Shown: positions 1-10,031 of the stretch, piece by piece
Position numbering within the stretch: the stretch's first letter is position 1
Layout of the letters: each line of letters opens with the position of its first letter
Source: Halalkalibacter sp. APA_J-10(15)
GTDB lineage: Bacteria > Bacillota > Bacilli > Bacillales > Bacillaceae_D
Assembly (NCBI RefSeq): GCF_023017105.1
Contig: NZ_JALKEV010000001.1
Span: 310,001-374,000, forward strand
DNA length: 64,000 nt
Reading direction: 5' to 3'
Translations under genes and position numbers: made by a program
The notes under the pieces: model-generated
What the model was told of the DNA's origin: nothing
Seen by the model: only the letters and a program-made list of their open reading frames with translations
Databases searched by the model: none

Positions 1-91
1 CCCTCTATCCGCAAAAAAAGCATAAAGGGCATTGCTCCAAAACAAACAAGAAACACAAGAACAAAAGGATATCAAAAACATGGTGTAATAG

Positions 92-1528
<1,437 letters not shown>

Positions 1529-1550
1529 CACTAAAAGAGGGGGCGTATGA

Positions 1551-1590
1551 GGCCGCTGAAAAAGTATGAATCATCTTTTTCAGAGCTCTT
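1551..1590 (+). repeat. CTGAAAAAG hairpin between atpD and atpC
   Basis: Inverted repeat CTGAAAAAG (1556-1564) and CTTTTTCAG (1575-1583) with a 10-nt loop, followed by a T-poor stretch. It belongs to the same hairpin family found at operon ends elsewhere in the window (6079, 14353, 22006, 24108, 48341). Its position inside the ATP synthase operon suggests partial termination, RNA processing or a neutral insertion; none can be told apart from sequence. Confidence 0.6.
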
Positions 1591-1616
1591 TGATGTACTC
1601 CGCTCAATGCTAGTAA

Positions 1617-2030
<414 letters not shown>

Positions 2031-2034
2031 GAAT

Positions 2035-2063
2035 AAAGGCGCCGTGAGTGGCGCCTTTTTTTG
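2035..2063 (+). terminator. Terminator of the atp operon
   Basis: AAAGGCGCC (2035-2043), loop GTGAGT, GGCGCCTTT (2050-2058), continuing into a run of T. It lies just after the atpC stop and is a textbook intrinsic terminator. Confidence 0.93.
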
Positions 2064-2380
2064 TTTGGAATCTGGATGTTTCTTTCTATCTGCTGAAACC
2101 TTCTCATTAATCTTCTGTAAATAAATTAATTTAAAATTTTGTAAAATGTGAATAGAATGTCAAGAAACCATACAAGTTTTATTTTTGTCTAATTAGATAA
2201 AAAGTCGCTTGAACCATTGATATGTAAGCGTTTTACCCGTGTGTAGCCAAGTTTAATTAGATTTATATACCTATAGATTTTTTTTTTTGTTTCCGTTAAG
2301 ATGGAGAAGGTTGTGTCATGTTGACAAGTAACCTAAAATAAATGGGATAGAGATAAGATCAAAGAAAAGGGGTCGTTTCT
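2064..2380. other. Intergenic region atpC-ywzB
   Basis: No gene is seen. The stretch is AT-rich with a T-run at 2279-2288. TGTAAGCGTTTTAC at 2222-2235 resembles a catabolite-responsive element but fails at the last two positions. A TTGACA at 2321-2326 could be a -35 box, but no convincing -10 lies at 16-18 bp. The ywzB ribosome site AAAGGGG sits just upstream of 2381. Confidence 0.4.
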
Positions 2381-2617
2381 ATGCTTGAAGGATTTGGTCA
2401 ACAAGCAATGTTAGCCATCGTCATTAATGTGTTCTTTATAGCCGTTACATGGTGGGCATTACAATCTTTTCGATTTGATTTGTTTGTCAAAGATCCCGAA
2501 GGACCAAGAGCGAAGGTTCTTATGATAATCGTCACGATTGCCATTGCTCAGTTAGTTAGTCAATTCTTTTTAGATTATATGTACTCTTCACAAATGCTCC
2601 GATACATATGGGAATAA
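2381..2617 (+). CDS. ywzB: DUF1146 small membrane protein (YwzB family)
   Basis: A 78-aa integral membrane protein of unknown function, with two hydrophobic segments (about residues 9-27 and 45-65) joined by a short polar loop containing KDPEGPRAKV. Size, two-helix layout and position between atpC and the ywmB-murAA genes match the YwzB/DUF1146 family of Bacillus. Start is an ATG behind AAAGGGG. It may be co-expressed with ywmB, whose ribosome site lies about 80 bp after this stop. The function cannot be deduced. Confidence 0.85.
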   Translation: MLEGFGQQAMLAIVINVFFIAVTWWALQSFRFDLFVKDPEGPRAKVLMIIVTIAIAQLVSQFFLDYMYSSQMLRYIWE

Positions 2618-2712
2618 GCAATTTGTCGAGAGATGACTACAACTTCCATGTATTGAACGCACTCTCCTGGTAAAAATGATACTAAATCATGTTTTCTTGG
2701 GGAGGAGAACAA

Positions 2713-3486
2713 ATGGCTTTATGGCGACTAATAATTATAGCAGGTTTACTTTTATTTGCGGCAGGGTATGTTCATGTGTACGGTGCACAAGAGGATGTAC
2801 TTGACTATCAAGAACCGTTAACTCAGTTTTATCAATTTGTACATGACGTCGATCTTGAGGTGGAAGAGTGGCACATTCGGGTGAGGGACCAACGATTGTT
2901 ACCTTTTACATCAGAGGATGATTTTATGCATGACTTGGAACAATTATTTCAATCAAATAAAAATTGGGTTCGACAAGATCTTGATATGACAGGGACGGAT
3001 TGGAGTGCTTTGTATACATATGAAGATGATAAACGACCTGTAAAGGAAGCTATCCGCATTAATATGCATCCTATATCGCCCGAAAGCAACGAACGTAATC
3101 GTATCATATCGTACCAAATACAAGCAAATGATCTGATTACTGAATATGATTTAAATGAAATAGTCGAGCAACGCATTACCGAATTGGGCTTAGATGAAGG
3201 GGAAGCCTATGCTCAATTGCGCGCAATTAAAGAAAAGGAACGAACGAACACAACGAATATACAAACACAAGCGTATGAATGGTTAGAACATTTAGATGCA
3301 CAAGCAGTAGAAGAATTAGTTGAGGAACAGTTTATCTCTCTCTCTGCGTATCAGCCAGAATGGGGTTCTGGTCTTATGACAGGTAATGAGCACATGAATG
3401 TCCAAATCGCCCTTCGTGATGTAGAAGGAATGGGCGCTAGGACAAGAGTGACAATTGGCACGCCTATTATTACGACTGAATATTGA
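2713..3486 (+). CDS. ywmB: YwmB family protein, membrane-anchored
   Basis: A 257-aa protein of unknown function, known in Bacillus between ywzB and murAA. It has one N-terminal hydrophobic segment (LWRLIIIAGLLLFAAGYVHV), a signal peptide or anchor, then a polar acidic domain expected outside the membrane. The YwmB family is described as having a TATA-box-binding-protein-like fold, which does not imply DNA binding here. I chose ATG 2713 because GGGGAGGAG (2699-2707) is correctly spaced for it; an in-frame ATG at 2689 lies upstream of that site. murA follows after 44 bp. Confidence 0.85.
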   Translation: MALWRLIIIAGLLLFAAGYVHVYGAQEDVLDYQEPLTQFYQFVHDVDLEVEEWHIRVRDQRLLPFTSEDDFMHDLEQLFQSNKNWVRQDLDMTGTDWSALYTYEDDKRPVKEAIRINMHPISPESNERNRIISYQIQANDLITEYDLNEIVEQRITELGLDEGEAYAQLRAIKEKERTNTTNIQTQAYEWLEHLDAQAVEELVEEQFISLSAYQPEWGSGLMTGNEHMNVQIALRDVEGMGARTRVTIGTPIITTEY

Positions 3487-3530
3487 TGATAGAGAAGAGA
3501 CTATAATTTAGAGACGCGGAGGGGAATACG

Positions 3531-4856
3531 TTGGAAAAAATTATTGTCCGGGGTGGCAATGAGCTACGCGGTACAGTGAAGGTAGAGGGAGCGAAGAATG
3601 CTGTTTTACCAGTCATTGCTGCATCGATCTTAGCAGGCCGCGGCACGAGCCACATATATGATGCGCCAAAATTGGCAGATGTATATACGATGAAGGAAGT
3701 TTTAAGTAATTTAAATATAGATGTTCAATATAATAAAGGTGTGTTTTCCGTAAATGCCGAAAAAACATTAAAGACAGAGGCGCCTTTTGAATATGTTCGC
3801 AAAATGAGAGCATCTTTCCTAGTAATGGGACCGTTACTTGCACGAGTTGGGAAGGCGCGAATCGCCCTTCCAGGTGGTTGTGCAATTGGATCAAGACCGA
3901 TTGATCAACATCTTAAAGGCTTTGAAGCAATGGGAGCAACAGTTGAAATCGGAAATGGCTTTATTGAAGCATCGATTGATAGAAGACTACAAGGTGCCAA
4001 CATTTATTTAGATTTCCCAAGTGTCGGAGCAACTGAAAACATTATGATGGCTGCTGTATTAGCTAATGGTGTGACATTAATCGAAAATGCAGCAGAAGAG
4101 CCTGAAATTGTTTGCCTGGCGAACTACTTAAATGCAATGGGAGCAAAAGTTCGCGGAGCAGGTACAGGTGAAATCCGTATTGAAGGTGTCGATGAATTGG
4201 TTGCTTGCGAGCACACGGTGATTCCGGATCGTATTGAAGCAGGTACCTTTATGGTAGCAGCCGCCATTACAAGTGGAAATATCCTAATTGAAGGTGCTGT
4301 ATCAGAGCATCTACGTCCACTAATTGCCAAGATGAAAGAAATGGGCGTTAAAATTACAGAAGAAGAAAAGGGCTTGCGAGTTGTTGGTCCAAAGAAACTA
4401 AAGCCAGTTGATATTAAAACAATGCCACATCCTGGATTTCCAACGGATATGCAAGCGCAAATGATGGCATTATTATTACAAGCGAACGGTACGGGCGTCA
4501 TTACGGAAACCGTGTTTGAAAATCGCTTTATGCATGTCGAAGAATTCCGTCGGATGAATGCGAATATTAAGATTGAAGGTCGATCTGCGATTATGACAGG
4601 TCCAAGTAAGCTACAAGGTGCAGAGGTAGCCTCAACTGATTTACGTGCTGGAGCGGCGCTTGTGTTAGCAGGACTCGTAGCTGACGGAGTGACACGTGTA
4701 ACGGAGCTTAAACACATTGACCGTGGATATGTTGATTTAACTGATAAGCTTATTGCCCTTGGTGCTGATGTTGAACGTGTGACTGAAGTCGTAGAAACCG
4801 AAACGGAAGCTGTTGAAGCGCCATCGTCCTTACAGTTAAATACAAACCTAGTTTAA
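3531..4856 (+). CDS. murA: UDP-N-acetylglucosamine 1-carboxyvinyltransferase (MurAA)
   Basis: First committed enzyme of peptidoglycan synthesis: transfers enolpyruvate from PEP to UDP-GlcNAc in the cytoplasm. The 441-aa protein has the opening [24 protein letters not shown] and the catalytic-loop cysteine (Cys117, in [16 protein letters not shown]), the residue attacked by fosfomycin, so the enzyme should be fosfomycin-sensitive in principle. Translation starts at TTG 3531, eight bases behind GCGGAGGGG. The C-terminal tail after about residue 415 is rich in Glu, Thr and Val, and longer than the common core. The gene is in the conserved slot before spoIID, so it corresponds to MurAA. Confidence 0.97.
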   Translation: MEKIIVRGGNELRGTVKVEGAKNAVLPVIAASILAGRGTSHIYDAPKLADVYTMKEVLSNLNIDVQYNKGVFSVNAEKTLKTEAPFEYVRKMRASFLVMGPLLARVGKARIALPGGCAIGSRPIDQHLKGFEAMGATVEIGNGFIEASIDRRLQGANIYLDFPSVGATENIMMAAVLANGVTLIENAAEEPEIVCLANYLNAMGAKVRGAGTGEIRIEGVDELVACEHTVIPDRIEAGTFMVAAAITSGNILIEGAVSEHLRPLIAKMKEMGVKITEEEKGLRVVGPKKLKPVDIKTMPHPGFPTDMQAQMMALLLQANGTGVITETVFENRFMHVEEFRRMNANIKIEGRSAIMTGPSKLQGAEVASTDLRAGAALVLAGLVADGVTRVTELKHIDRGYVDLTDKLIALGADVERVTEVVETETEAVEAPSSLQLNTNLV

Positions 4857-4896
4857 ATGAAATGGCTCCAACTAGCGGGGCCTTACATACAAAGAA

Positions 4897-4938
4897 GAGG
4901 GCACTGAAAAAGTTTTTTTACTTTATTGGTGTCCTTTT
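4897..4938 (+). terminator. Hairpin after murA (decayed CACTGAAAAAGT copy)
   Basis: GGGCACTGAAAAAGT (4899-4913), six T, then ACTTTATTGGTGTCC (4920-4934). The arms pair with one mismatch and several G-T wobbles and are followed by TTTTAATTTT. It is a degenerate member of the window-wide hairpin family and a plausible terminator for murA. Confidence 0.75.
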
Positions 4939-5020
4939 AATTTTCTAATAAATGATGCTTCTAATTAACGCTTCGTCCTCATATACTGTCCTAGAACAAT
5001 TTCACATTGGGGGACTAAAT

Positions 5021-6037
5021 ATGAAACGAATTCTCATTGTAGCACTTATTCTCTGCACAGTTATCCTCGTCATACCAACGATGCTCGTTGTGGTTGTATC
5101 ACCAACACCAGATGTCAATGTGATGCAATCAGCCCCTACAGACAAAGAAAGTGGATGGGATTATGACCCGTCAGAAGATGTTTCCATTGCCGTATTTCGC
5201 AGTCAGCAAGAAGTGATTGATACGTTACCACTCGAAATTTATGTAATGGGAGTCGTCGCTTCTGAAATGAATGCAACCTTTGAAATGGAGGCACTGAAGG
5301 CACAGGCTCTAACAGCTAGAACCTATATGGTCAGACATATGCTTGCACCTCAAGATGTTGATTTACCTGAAGGTGCTATGGTTACAGATACGATTATGCA
5401 TCAAGTGTATAAAGATGAAGAGGAGCTTAGAGAAGCGTGGGGGAGTGAGTATGAACACTTCATGAAACGAATTGAAGAGGCGGTCCTCTCGACGCAAGGT
5501 CAGGTGCTTACGTATGATGACGAGCCAATTGATGCGATGTTCTTTTCGACTAGTAACGGCTATACGGAAAACTCAGAAGACTATTGGGAAAATGAGATCC
5601 CTTATTTAAGAAGCGTTGAAAGCCCTTGGGATCAACGTTCACCACGGTTTACAGCCGAAACGACTTTTACGGTGGAGGAATTTGAGCAGAGGTTAGGAGT
5701 TACGTTACCTGAAGATCAATCAGTTGGCGTTATATCCGAACGAACAAAAGGAAGTAGAGTGGCGAAAGTAAATATTAACGGTACTGAATTATCAGGCAGA
5801 TACGTAAGAGAGGAGCTCGGACTCGATTCCTCTGATTTTCAATGGCGTCGCGAAGGAAACCACATCGTCGTACAAACACGCGGTTGGGGACACGGTGTCG
5901 GGATGAGCCAGTATGGTGCTGACGGCATGGCAAAGGAAGGAAGCGATTATGAGGAGATCGTCAATCATTATTATCAAGGCGTAACGATTGAAATGGTTGA
6001 TCCGTATGTTCAAGAGCTAACGGCAAAGGCGGAATAA
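5021..6037 (+). CDS. spoIID: Stage II sporulation protein D (peptidoglycan lytic enzyme)
   Basis: Membrane-anchored lytic transglycosylase of the DMP complex (SpoIID-SpoIIM-SpoIIP) that thins septal peptidoglycan and drives engulfment of the forespore. The 338-aa protein has an N-terminal membrane segment (residues 2-25), the SpoIID domain with YVMGVVASEMNATFEMEALKAQA including the catalytic Glu, TARTYMVRHM, and the C-terminal GWGHGVGMSQYGA motif. ATG 5021 is chosen because TTGGGGGACTAAAT precedes it; the open frame extends to 4952 without a ribosome site. CATATACT at 4980-4987 resembles a sigma-E -10 box, as expected for a mother-cell gene, but no clear -35 was found. Confidence 0.95.
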   Translation: MKRILIVALILCTVILVIPTMLVVVVSPTPDVNVMQSAPTDKESGWDYDPSEDVSIAVFRSQQEVIDTLPLEIYVMGVVASEMNATFEMEALKAQALTARTYMVRHMLAPQDVDLPEGAMVTDTIMHQVYKDEEELREAWGSEYEHFMKRIEEAVLSTQGQVLTYDDEPIDAMFFSTSNGYTENSEDYWENEIPYLRSVESPWDQRSPRFTAETTFTVEEFEQRLGVTLPEDQSVGVISERTKGSRVAKVNINGTELSGRYVREELGLDSSDFQWRREGNHIVVQTRGWGHGVGMSQYGADGMAKEGSDYEEIVNHYYQGVTIEMVDPYVQELTAKAE

Positions 6038-6078
6038 GAGAGACCTTATGATGAGACGATTGAAGAAGGATATAACGA

Positions 6079-6118
6079 GGCCACTGAAAAAGTAAAATCG
6101 ACTTTTTCAGTGCCTTTG
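6079..6118 (+). terminator. Terminator of spoIID (CACTGAAAAAGT family)
   Basis: Perfect 12-bp stem CACTGAAAAAGT (6082-6093) and ACTTTTTCAGTG (6101-6112), extended by GG/CC across a one-base bulge, and followed by CTTTGT. It is one of the best-preserved copies of the dispersed hairpin family. Confidence 0.85.
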
Positions 6119-6151
6119 TACAAAATAGCAATGGCTATACACGATGCGCGC

Positions 6152-6187
6152 CTGATACGAGAAGACTAAACCGTATCAGCTTTTTAA
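6152..6187 (+). terminator. Second hairpin between spoIID and spoIIQ
   Basis: CTGATACG (6152-6159) and CGTATCAG (6172-6179) with a 12-nt loop, then CTTTTTAAAA. It is a plausible intrinsic terminator, unrelated in sequence to the one at 6079. Confidence 0.65.
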
Positions 6188-6220
6188 AATGGGAAACGGT
6201 TATGCATAACCCTCCCTACC

Positions 6221-6254
6221 GGTTTGTCCTTCTTTTTTTGGACAAACCTTTTTT
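6221..6254 (+). terminator. Third terminator between spoIID and spoIIQ
   Basis: GGTTTGTCC (6221-6229) and GGACAAACC (6240-6248) around a T-rich loop, followed directly by six T. A strong intrinsic terminator, the third in 180 bp with no gene between them; perhaps a trace of lost genes (B. subtilis has ywmC and ywmD at this position). Confidence 0.85.
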
Positions 6255-6394
6255 CATATCAAAGCAAAAAGTAATCAAAATGAGATGTATAATTCTATAT
6301 AAACTCTCAAATACTAAGCACAAAAAATATTTTTTCGAAAAATATGTATAGAAATCCTTCATTCTGATCACAATGGTTGCTGAGGTGATGAGAA

Positions 6395-7222
6395 ATGAGA
6401 GAAGATAACAATCGATCTTCTAATAATGAGGAAACAAAAATGAATATTCGAAGTATTTTACGTAAACGTTGGGTTATTCCTGCACTTTATTTAGCTGCTG
6501 CTGCTCTAGTATTAAGCGCTGTATTCATGCTACAAAATAATGATGAAACAGTCGCACCTGAAATCGGAATAGATGCTGATGGCGTAAGTCAAAATGAGAA
6601 TCCATATGGTGAAGAAGCCCTTCCGGTTACATCGATGTCAGAGCGCGTACAGATGCCATTTGAAAATGAACATGAGATGAACATTGTCGGTTACTTTTAT
6701 GACGTTCATGCGACGGCTGAGGAGCAACAAGAAGCACTTGTCTATTATAATAATGAGTACTATCCAAATAAAGGAATGGATTTTGCTCATGTTGATGGCG
6801 AGAGCTTCGATGTCATTGCCGCTTTATCAGGTACGGTTGTTCGTGCTGAAAAAGATGAACTACTTGGCTACATTGTCGAAATCTCACATGAGGATGATGT
6901 CGTGACACATTACCACAGTCTAGAGAATATAGACGTCGAGCAAGGTGATACAGTCGAGCAGGGAGATGTGTTAGGAACGGCTGGTCGAAATGTGTATAAC
7001 AAAGACGCTGGTATACATGTACACTTTGAAATTCGTCAAGATCAAATGGCGATTAATCCGAACAATGTGTTTGATCAACCAATTGATGCCATTGAGGATA
7101 TTGCGAAGGAACAAGAGGAAGATGAAAAAGAAGCAGAAGAAGAACAGGATCCAGCGGAAGATGATCAAGATGAATCAGATTCCAATGATGAATCAGCTGA
7201 ATCTCATGAGCTTCATTCTTAA
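6395..7222 (+). CDS. spoIIQ: Stage II sporulation protein Q (degenerate LytM/M23 domain)
   Basis: Forespore membrane protein whose outer LytM domain binds SpoIIIAH from the mother cell, forming the zipper and channel across the intermembrane space. The 275-aa product starts MREDNN behind GAGGTGA, has a single membrane segment (about residues 29-45) and an M23-like domain (about residues 110-220) with HYHSL and IHVHFEIR. The first metal ligand of true M23 peptidases (His in HxGxD) is Asn here (NKGMDFAH), so the domain is probably not a zinc peptidase, as in B. subtilis SpoIIQ. The last about 40 residues are almost all Glu, Asp and Ser, an unusual acidic tail. Confidence 0.94.
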   Translation: MREDNNRSSNNEETKMNIRSILRKRWVIPALYLAAAALVLSAVFMLQNNDETVAPEIGIDADGVSQNENPYGEEALPVTSMSERVQMPFENEHEMNIVGYFYDVHATAEEQQEALVYYNNEYYPNKGMDFAHVDGESFDVIAALSGTVVRAEKDELLGYIVEISHEDDVVTHYHSLENIDVEQGDTVEQGDVLGTAGRNVYNKDAGIHVHFEIRQDQMAINPNNVFDQPIDAIEDIAKEQEEDEKEAEEEQDPAEDDQDESDSNDESAESHELHS

Positions 7223-7232
7223 TACTACGTGT

Positions 7233-7276
7233 AAAGTGTGATAAAAGGGACAGGATCCTTTTTGTCACACTTTTTT
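7233..7276 (+). terminator. Terminator of spoIIQ
   Basis: Long stem: AAAGTGTGATAAAAGGGA (7233-7250) pairs with TCCTTTTTGTCACACTTT (7256-7273) with two non-standard pairs, and the right arm runs into more T. A strong intrinsic terminator. Confidence 0.9.
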
Positions 7277-7292
7277 GTGGTGTTGGAATACC

Positions 7293-7473
7293 AAACGGAA
7301 CGTCATTCCGCTAATTGAGGGAAACATGCTGTTTCAGCATGCGAAGTGGAACGCTATTCCGCTATTATGCCAAAAGAAGAGCTAAGCGCCGCACAAACGA
7401 TCAAATAGCGTAATGAGGTTCAGGAAAGGCCTTCAAAAAAGGCTCTATGGGTGAAATAGAGGAATGAGGTTCC
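7293..7473 (+). repeat. 181-bp dispersed repeat, copy 1
   Basis: Begins AAACGGAACGTCATTCCG and ends GGAATGAGGTTCC. It is nearly identical along its full 181 bp to the segment at 8254-8434, in the same orientation. Inside are two forward copies of GGAACGYCATTCCGCTA followed by two copies of the reverse complement AATAGCGGAATGAGGTTC, so the unit is itself an imperfect inverted repeat. In this copy some motif positions have drifted (TAGCGTAATGAGG, TAGAGGAATGAGG). No open frame is seen. Confidence 0.9.
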
Positions 7474-7484
7474 GTTAAGACTCA

Positions 7485-8141
7485 TCATTTGAGTACATAA
7501 GTGCGAGCGCGCTGGTTCCCACTAGCAACTGCTAGTATTTGTTTGTCTACTAGCTTATGCAAAATGATTCGTGCATATCGATCACTGATATGAAGGTGCT
7601 GAGCAACTTCTAGAGGAGTAAGAGGACGAAGGGTGCGTTGAGAAAAACGAACAACTTCAGATTCAAGCCAAGATAATTGTGGGGAAACATCAATTGAAGT
7701 GAACTTACCGATAAAAGCAAGGGTCAGTTGTTGACAGCGTTGAGGTTCATCCGTAATGGAAAGGTAAGCAATGGGTAAAAGTGTCCAGCCATCGAGAGCT
7801 AATAATGAATGGCGCCAGCACAGATCTTTAAAACGTCTTACATCGAGGTCTCTTGCGTGGGGACCATATCCTTGAATTTCAATCGCTCCTTTCGCTTGAT
7901 GACTAGGTCTGTACGCGAGATCAAGGTAACGGTACCCATTGTTGAAATCCCGCACCTCCCATTCAGGATATAGATGATTAAAGTTTCCAAAAGTAGGGAA
8001 CCAAATGTCTTGAAGAAATCTAATCGTACCATGGCCTAGTCCTTTAATGAGGAATTCTCGTCTTCTGTGATTGTTCTCTTCGGCTATTTGGTTTTCGAGC
8101 CACGTGTGTAAAGCTTGATCAAAATTTGACAAGGGAAGCAC
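7485..8141 (-). CDS. Putative PD-(D/E)XK nuclease-fold protein with C-terminal winged helix
   Basis: A 218-aa protein with no function I can name. The middle (residues 70-130) follows the very-short-patch/DUF559-like nuclease pattern: an Asp in YLDLAYRP (D74), then AIEIQGYG (E88, Q90), HARDLDVRRF and a late hydrophobic strand DGWTLLPIAYLSI. Gln sits where Lys is usual in the (D/E)xK element. The C-terminal 60 residues (LTPLEVAQHLHISDRYARIILHKL) look like a winged helix-turn-helix. GTG 8141 has its AAAAGGA too close; TTG 8132 would have normal spacing. The gene is alone, opposite to its neighbours, and sits between two 181-bp direct repeats, inside the otherwise conserved spoIIQ-spoIIID interval. 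It could be a nuclease, or a regulator with a dead nuclease fold. Confidence 0.75.
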   Translation of the reverse strand: MLPLSNFDQALHTWLENQIAEENNHRRREFLIKGLGHGTIRFLQDIWFPTFGNFNHLYPEWEVRDFNNGYRYLDLAYRPSHQAKGAIEIQGYGPHARDLDVRRFKDLCWRHSLLALDGWTLLPIAYLSITDEPQRCQQLTLAFIGKFTSIDVSPQLSWLESEVVRFSQRTLRPLTPLEVAQHLHISDRYARIILHKLVDKQILAVASGNQRARTYVLK

Positions 8142-8253
8142 ATCCTTTTAGTGGAGTAAAATCGTGGATAGGTCAATATGGAGAAAGAACATATAAAATT
8201 ATAGTAACGCATGTCCTCTCTTTTCACAACGGTCTAGAGTGGATGTAATGATG

Positions 8254-8434
8254 AAACGGAACGTCATTCCGTTAATGGGGCGAAACACGCCGTTTCAGCA
8301 TGCGAAGTGGAACGCCATTCCGCTATTATGCCAAAAGAAGTGCCAAGCGACGCACAAACGATCAAATAGCGGAATGAGGTTCAGGAAAACTCCTCGAAAA
8401 AGGCTCTATGAGTGAAATAGCGGAATGAGGTTCC
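8254..8434 (+). repeat. 181-bp dispersed repeat, copy 2
   Basis: Second copy, same length and direction as 7293-7473. This copy keeps the intact motifs: GGAACGTCATTCCGTTA, GGAACGCCATTCCGCTATT, AAATAGCGGAATGAGGTTC and again AAATAGCGGAATGAGGTTCC. Together the copies bracket the nuclease-like gene. Confidence 0.9.
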
Positions 8435-8589
8435 AGACTATCTGGAAAGTTGCTATCCCTTGATGGTTAGCCTTAGACAACCCCCCTATTAGAAAACTCG
8501 CGCCTGTCCTTATAATAAGGTGGTATATCTCCTTTACCTCGCTAATAAACTGTACCAATCACCAAGATTGAATTAGGGAGGCGAGTCGT

Positions 8590-8877
8590 GTGCACGATTA
8601 CATCAAAGAGCGAACCATCAAGATAGGTAGGTATGTGGTCGAGTCCAAAAAGACAGTTCGAACAATCGCAAAAGAATTTGGAGTCTCGAAAAGTACCGTA
8701 CACAAAGACCTCACAGAGCGTTTACCAGAAATCAACCCAGAACTAGCTAATGAAGTGAAGGAAATTTTGGAGTATCACAAGTCTATTCGCCACCTGCGAG
8801 GCGGAGAGGCGACGAAAGTGAAGTATCGAAAGTCCGAAAAAGACAATCAACCATCTGCTGTACAAACTCCTAACTAA
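8590..8877 (+). CDS. spoIIID: Sporulation transcriptional regulator SpoIIID
   Basis: Small DNA-binding protein of the mother cell that switches genes on and off between the sigma-E and sigma-K stages. The 95-aa product (MHDYIKERTIKIGRYVVESKK) carries the helix-turn-helix TVRTIAKEFGVSKSTVHKDL (about residues 22-41) and the basic C-terminal RHLRGGEATKVKYRKS used for extra DNA contacts. Translation starts at GTG 8590 behind TTAGGGAGGCG. The sequence is almost collinear with the B. subtilis protein apart from the last dozen residues. mbl follows after 112 bp. Confidence 0.97.
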   Translation: MHDYIKERTIKIGRYVVESKKTVRTIAKEFGVSKSTVHKDLTERLPEINPELANEVKEILEYHKSIRHLRGGEATKVKYRKSEKDNQPSAVQTPN

Positions 8878-8989
8878 TTTTTGAAAAAATTCCACCCGTT
8901 TCGACATTTATATGATAAAATTAACAATTAGGTACATCGTATTAGTAAACATACGATTTCTATGTTCGGAATAGGGAGGAACGAAAATA

Positions 8990-9994
8990 ATGTTTGGTCG
9001 AGATATTGGGATAGACTTAGGTACAGCAAATGTGTTAATACACGTGAAAGGAAATGGAATTGTTTTAAATGAACCATCAGTTGTAGCAGTTGATACGACA
9101 ACGAAACGAGTTCTTGCAGTTGGTGAAGAGGCTTTCCGTATGGTTGGACGTACACCAGGAAATATTGTGGCACTTCGCCCAATGAAAGATGGGGTCATAG
9201 CTAACTTTGAAATGACAGAATCAATGCTTAAGCATTTTCTAGCTAAGATTAACGTCAAGAGCTTCTTTTCAAAACCACGCATTTTAATTTGCTGCCCAAC
9301 CAATATTACATCAGTTGAACAGAAAGCAATCCGAGAAGCAGCTGAGAAGAGCGGCGGGAAAAACGTGTATTTAGAAGAAGAGCCTAAGGTCGCAGCGATT
9401 GGCGCAGGGATGGATATTTTTCAGCCAAGTGGAAATATGGTTGTAGATATAGGCGGTGGAACAACGGATGTCGCAGTTCTATCAATGGGAGATATCGTCA
9501 CCGCCTCTTCTATCAAAATCGCAGGTGATCGATTTGATATGGATATTCTTGCGTTCATTAAGAAGAAATACAAACTACTTATTGGTGAACGTACAGCTGA
9601 AAATATCAAAGTACAAGTGGCTACTGTATTTCCAGGTGCACGACAGGAAGAAATTGATATACGTGGACGCGATATGGTTAGTGGACTTCCGCGCACAATT
9701 ACGATAAACTCAAATGAGATAGAAGGAGCGTTGCGTGAATCTGTTTATTATATTGTACAAGCTTCTAAGCAAGTACTTGAGCAAACGCCACCAGAGCTTT
9801 CGGCGGATATCATTGATCGTGGTGTTATCTTAACAGGTGGAGGAGCCTTATTGCACGGAATGGACCAACTTCTATCAGATCAGTTAAAAGTACCTGTTCT
9901 CGTTGCTGATGAACCTATGCATTGTGTAGCGAAAGGGACTGGAATGATCTTAGATAATTTAGATCGTATGTCAACAAAAAAAATTCAGATTTAA
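8990..9994 (+). CDS. mbl: MreB-like actin homologue Mbl
   Basis: Bacterial actin that forms membrane-associated filaments guiding side-wall peptidoglycan synthesis in rod-shaped cells. The 334-aa protein has the actin-fold phosphate loops (DIGIDLGTANVLIHVKG and DIGGGTTDVAVLSMGDI), the KSGGKNVYLEEEPKVAAIGAGMDI connector and the adenosine motif ILTGGGALLHGMDQLL. Start is ATG behind AGGGAGGAACG. TGATAAAAT at 8913-8921 could be an extended -10 for a promoter separate from spoIIID. Position next to spoIIID and before flhO identifies it as Mbl rather than MreB or MreBH. Confidence 0.96.
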   Translation: MFGRDIGIDLGTANVLIHVKGNGIVLNEPSVVAVDTTTKRVLAVGEEAFRMVGRTPGNIVALRPMKDGVIANFEMTESMLKHFLAKINVKSFFSKPRILICCPTNITSVEQKAIREAAEKSGGKNVYLEEEPKVAAIGAGMDIFQPSGNMVVDIGGGTTDVAVLSMGDIVTASSIKIAGDRFDMDILAFIKKKYKLLIGERTAENIKVQVATVFPGARQEEIDIRGRDMVSGLPRTITINSNEIEGALRESVYYIVQASKQVLEQTPPELSADIIDRGVILTGGGALLHGMDQLLSDQLKVPVLVADEPMHCVAKGTGMILDNLDRMSTKKIQI

Positions 9995-10031
9995 TACATA
10001 CATTTATAAGAAAGAATGGGGGAGAATGTCA

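Noticed and set aside
2222-2235. cre site TGTAAGCGTTTTAC between atpC and ywzB
   Set aside because: The last two positions of the consensus (CA) do not match and no carbohydrate gene is near.
4124-4717. 197-aa open frame on the minus strand inside murA
   Set aside because: Antisense shadow of a highly conserved gene; low-complexity Ser/Thr-rich product and no start signals.
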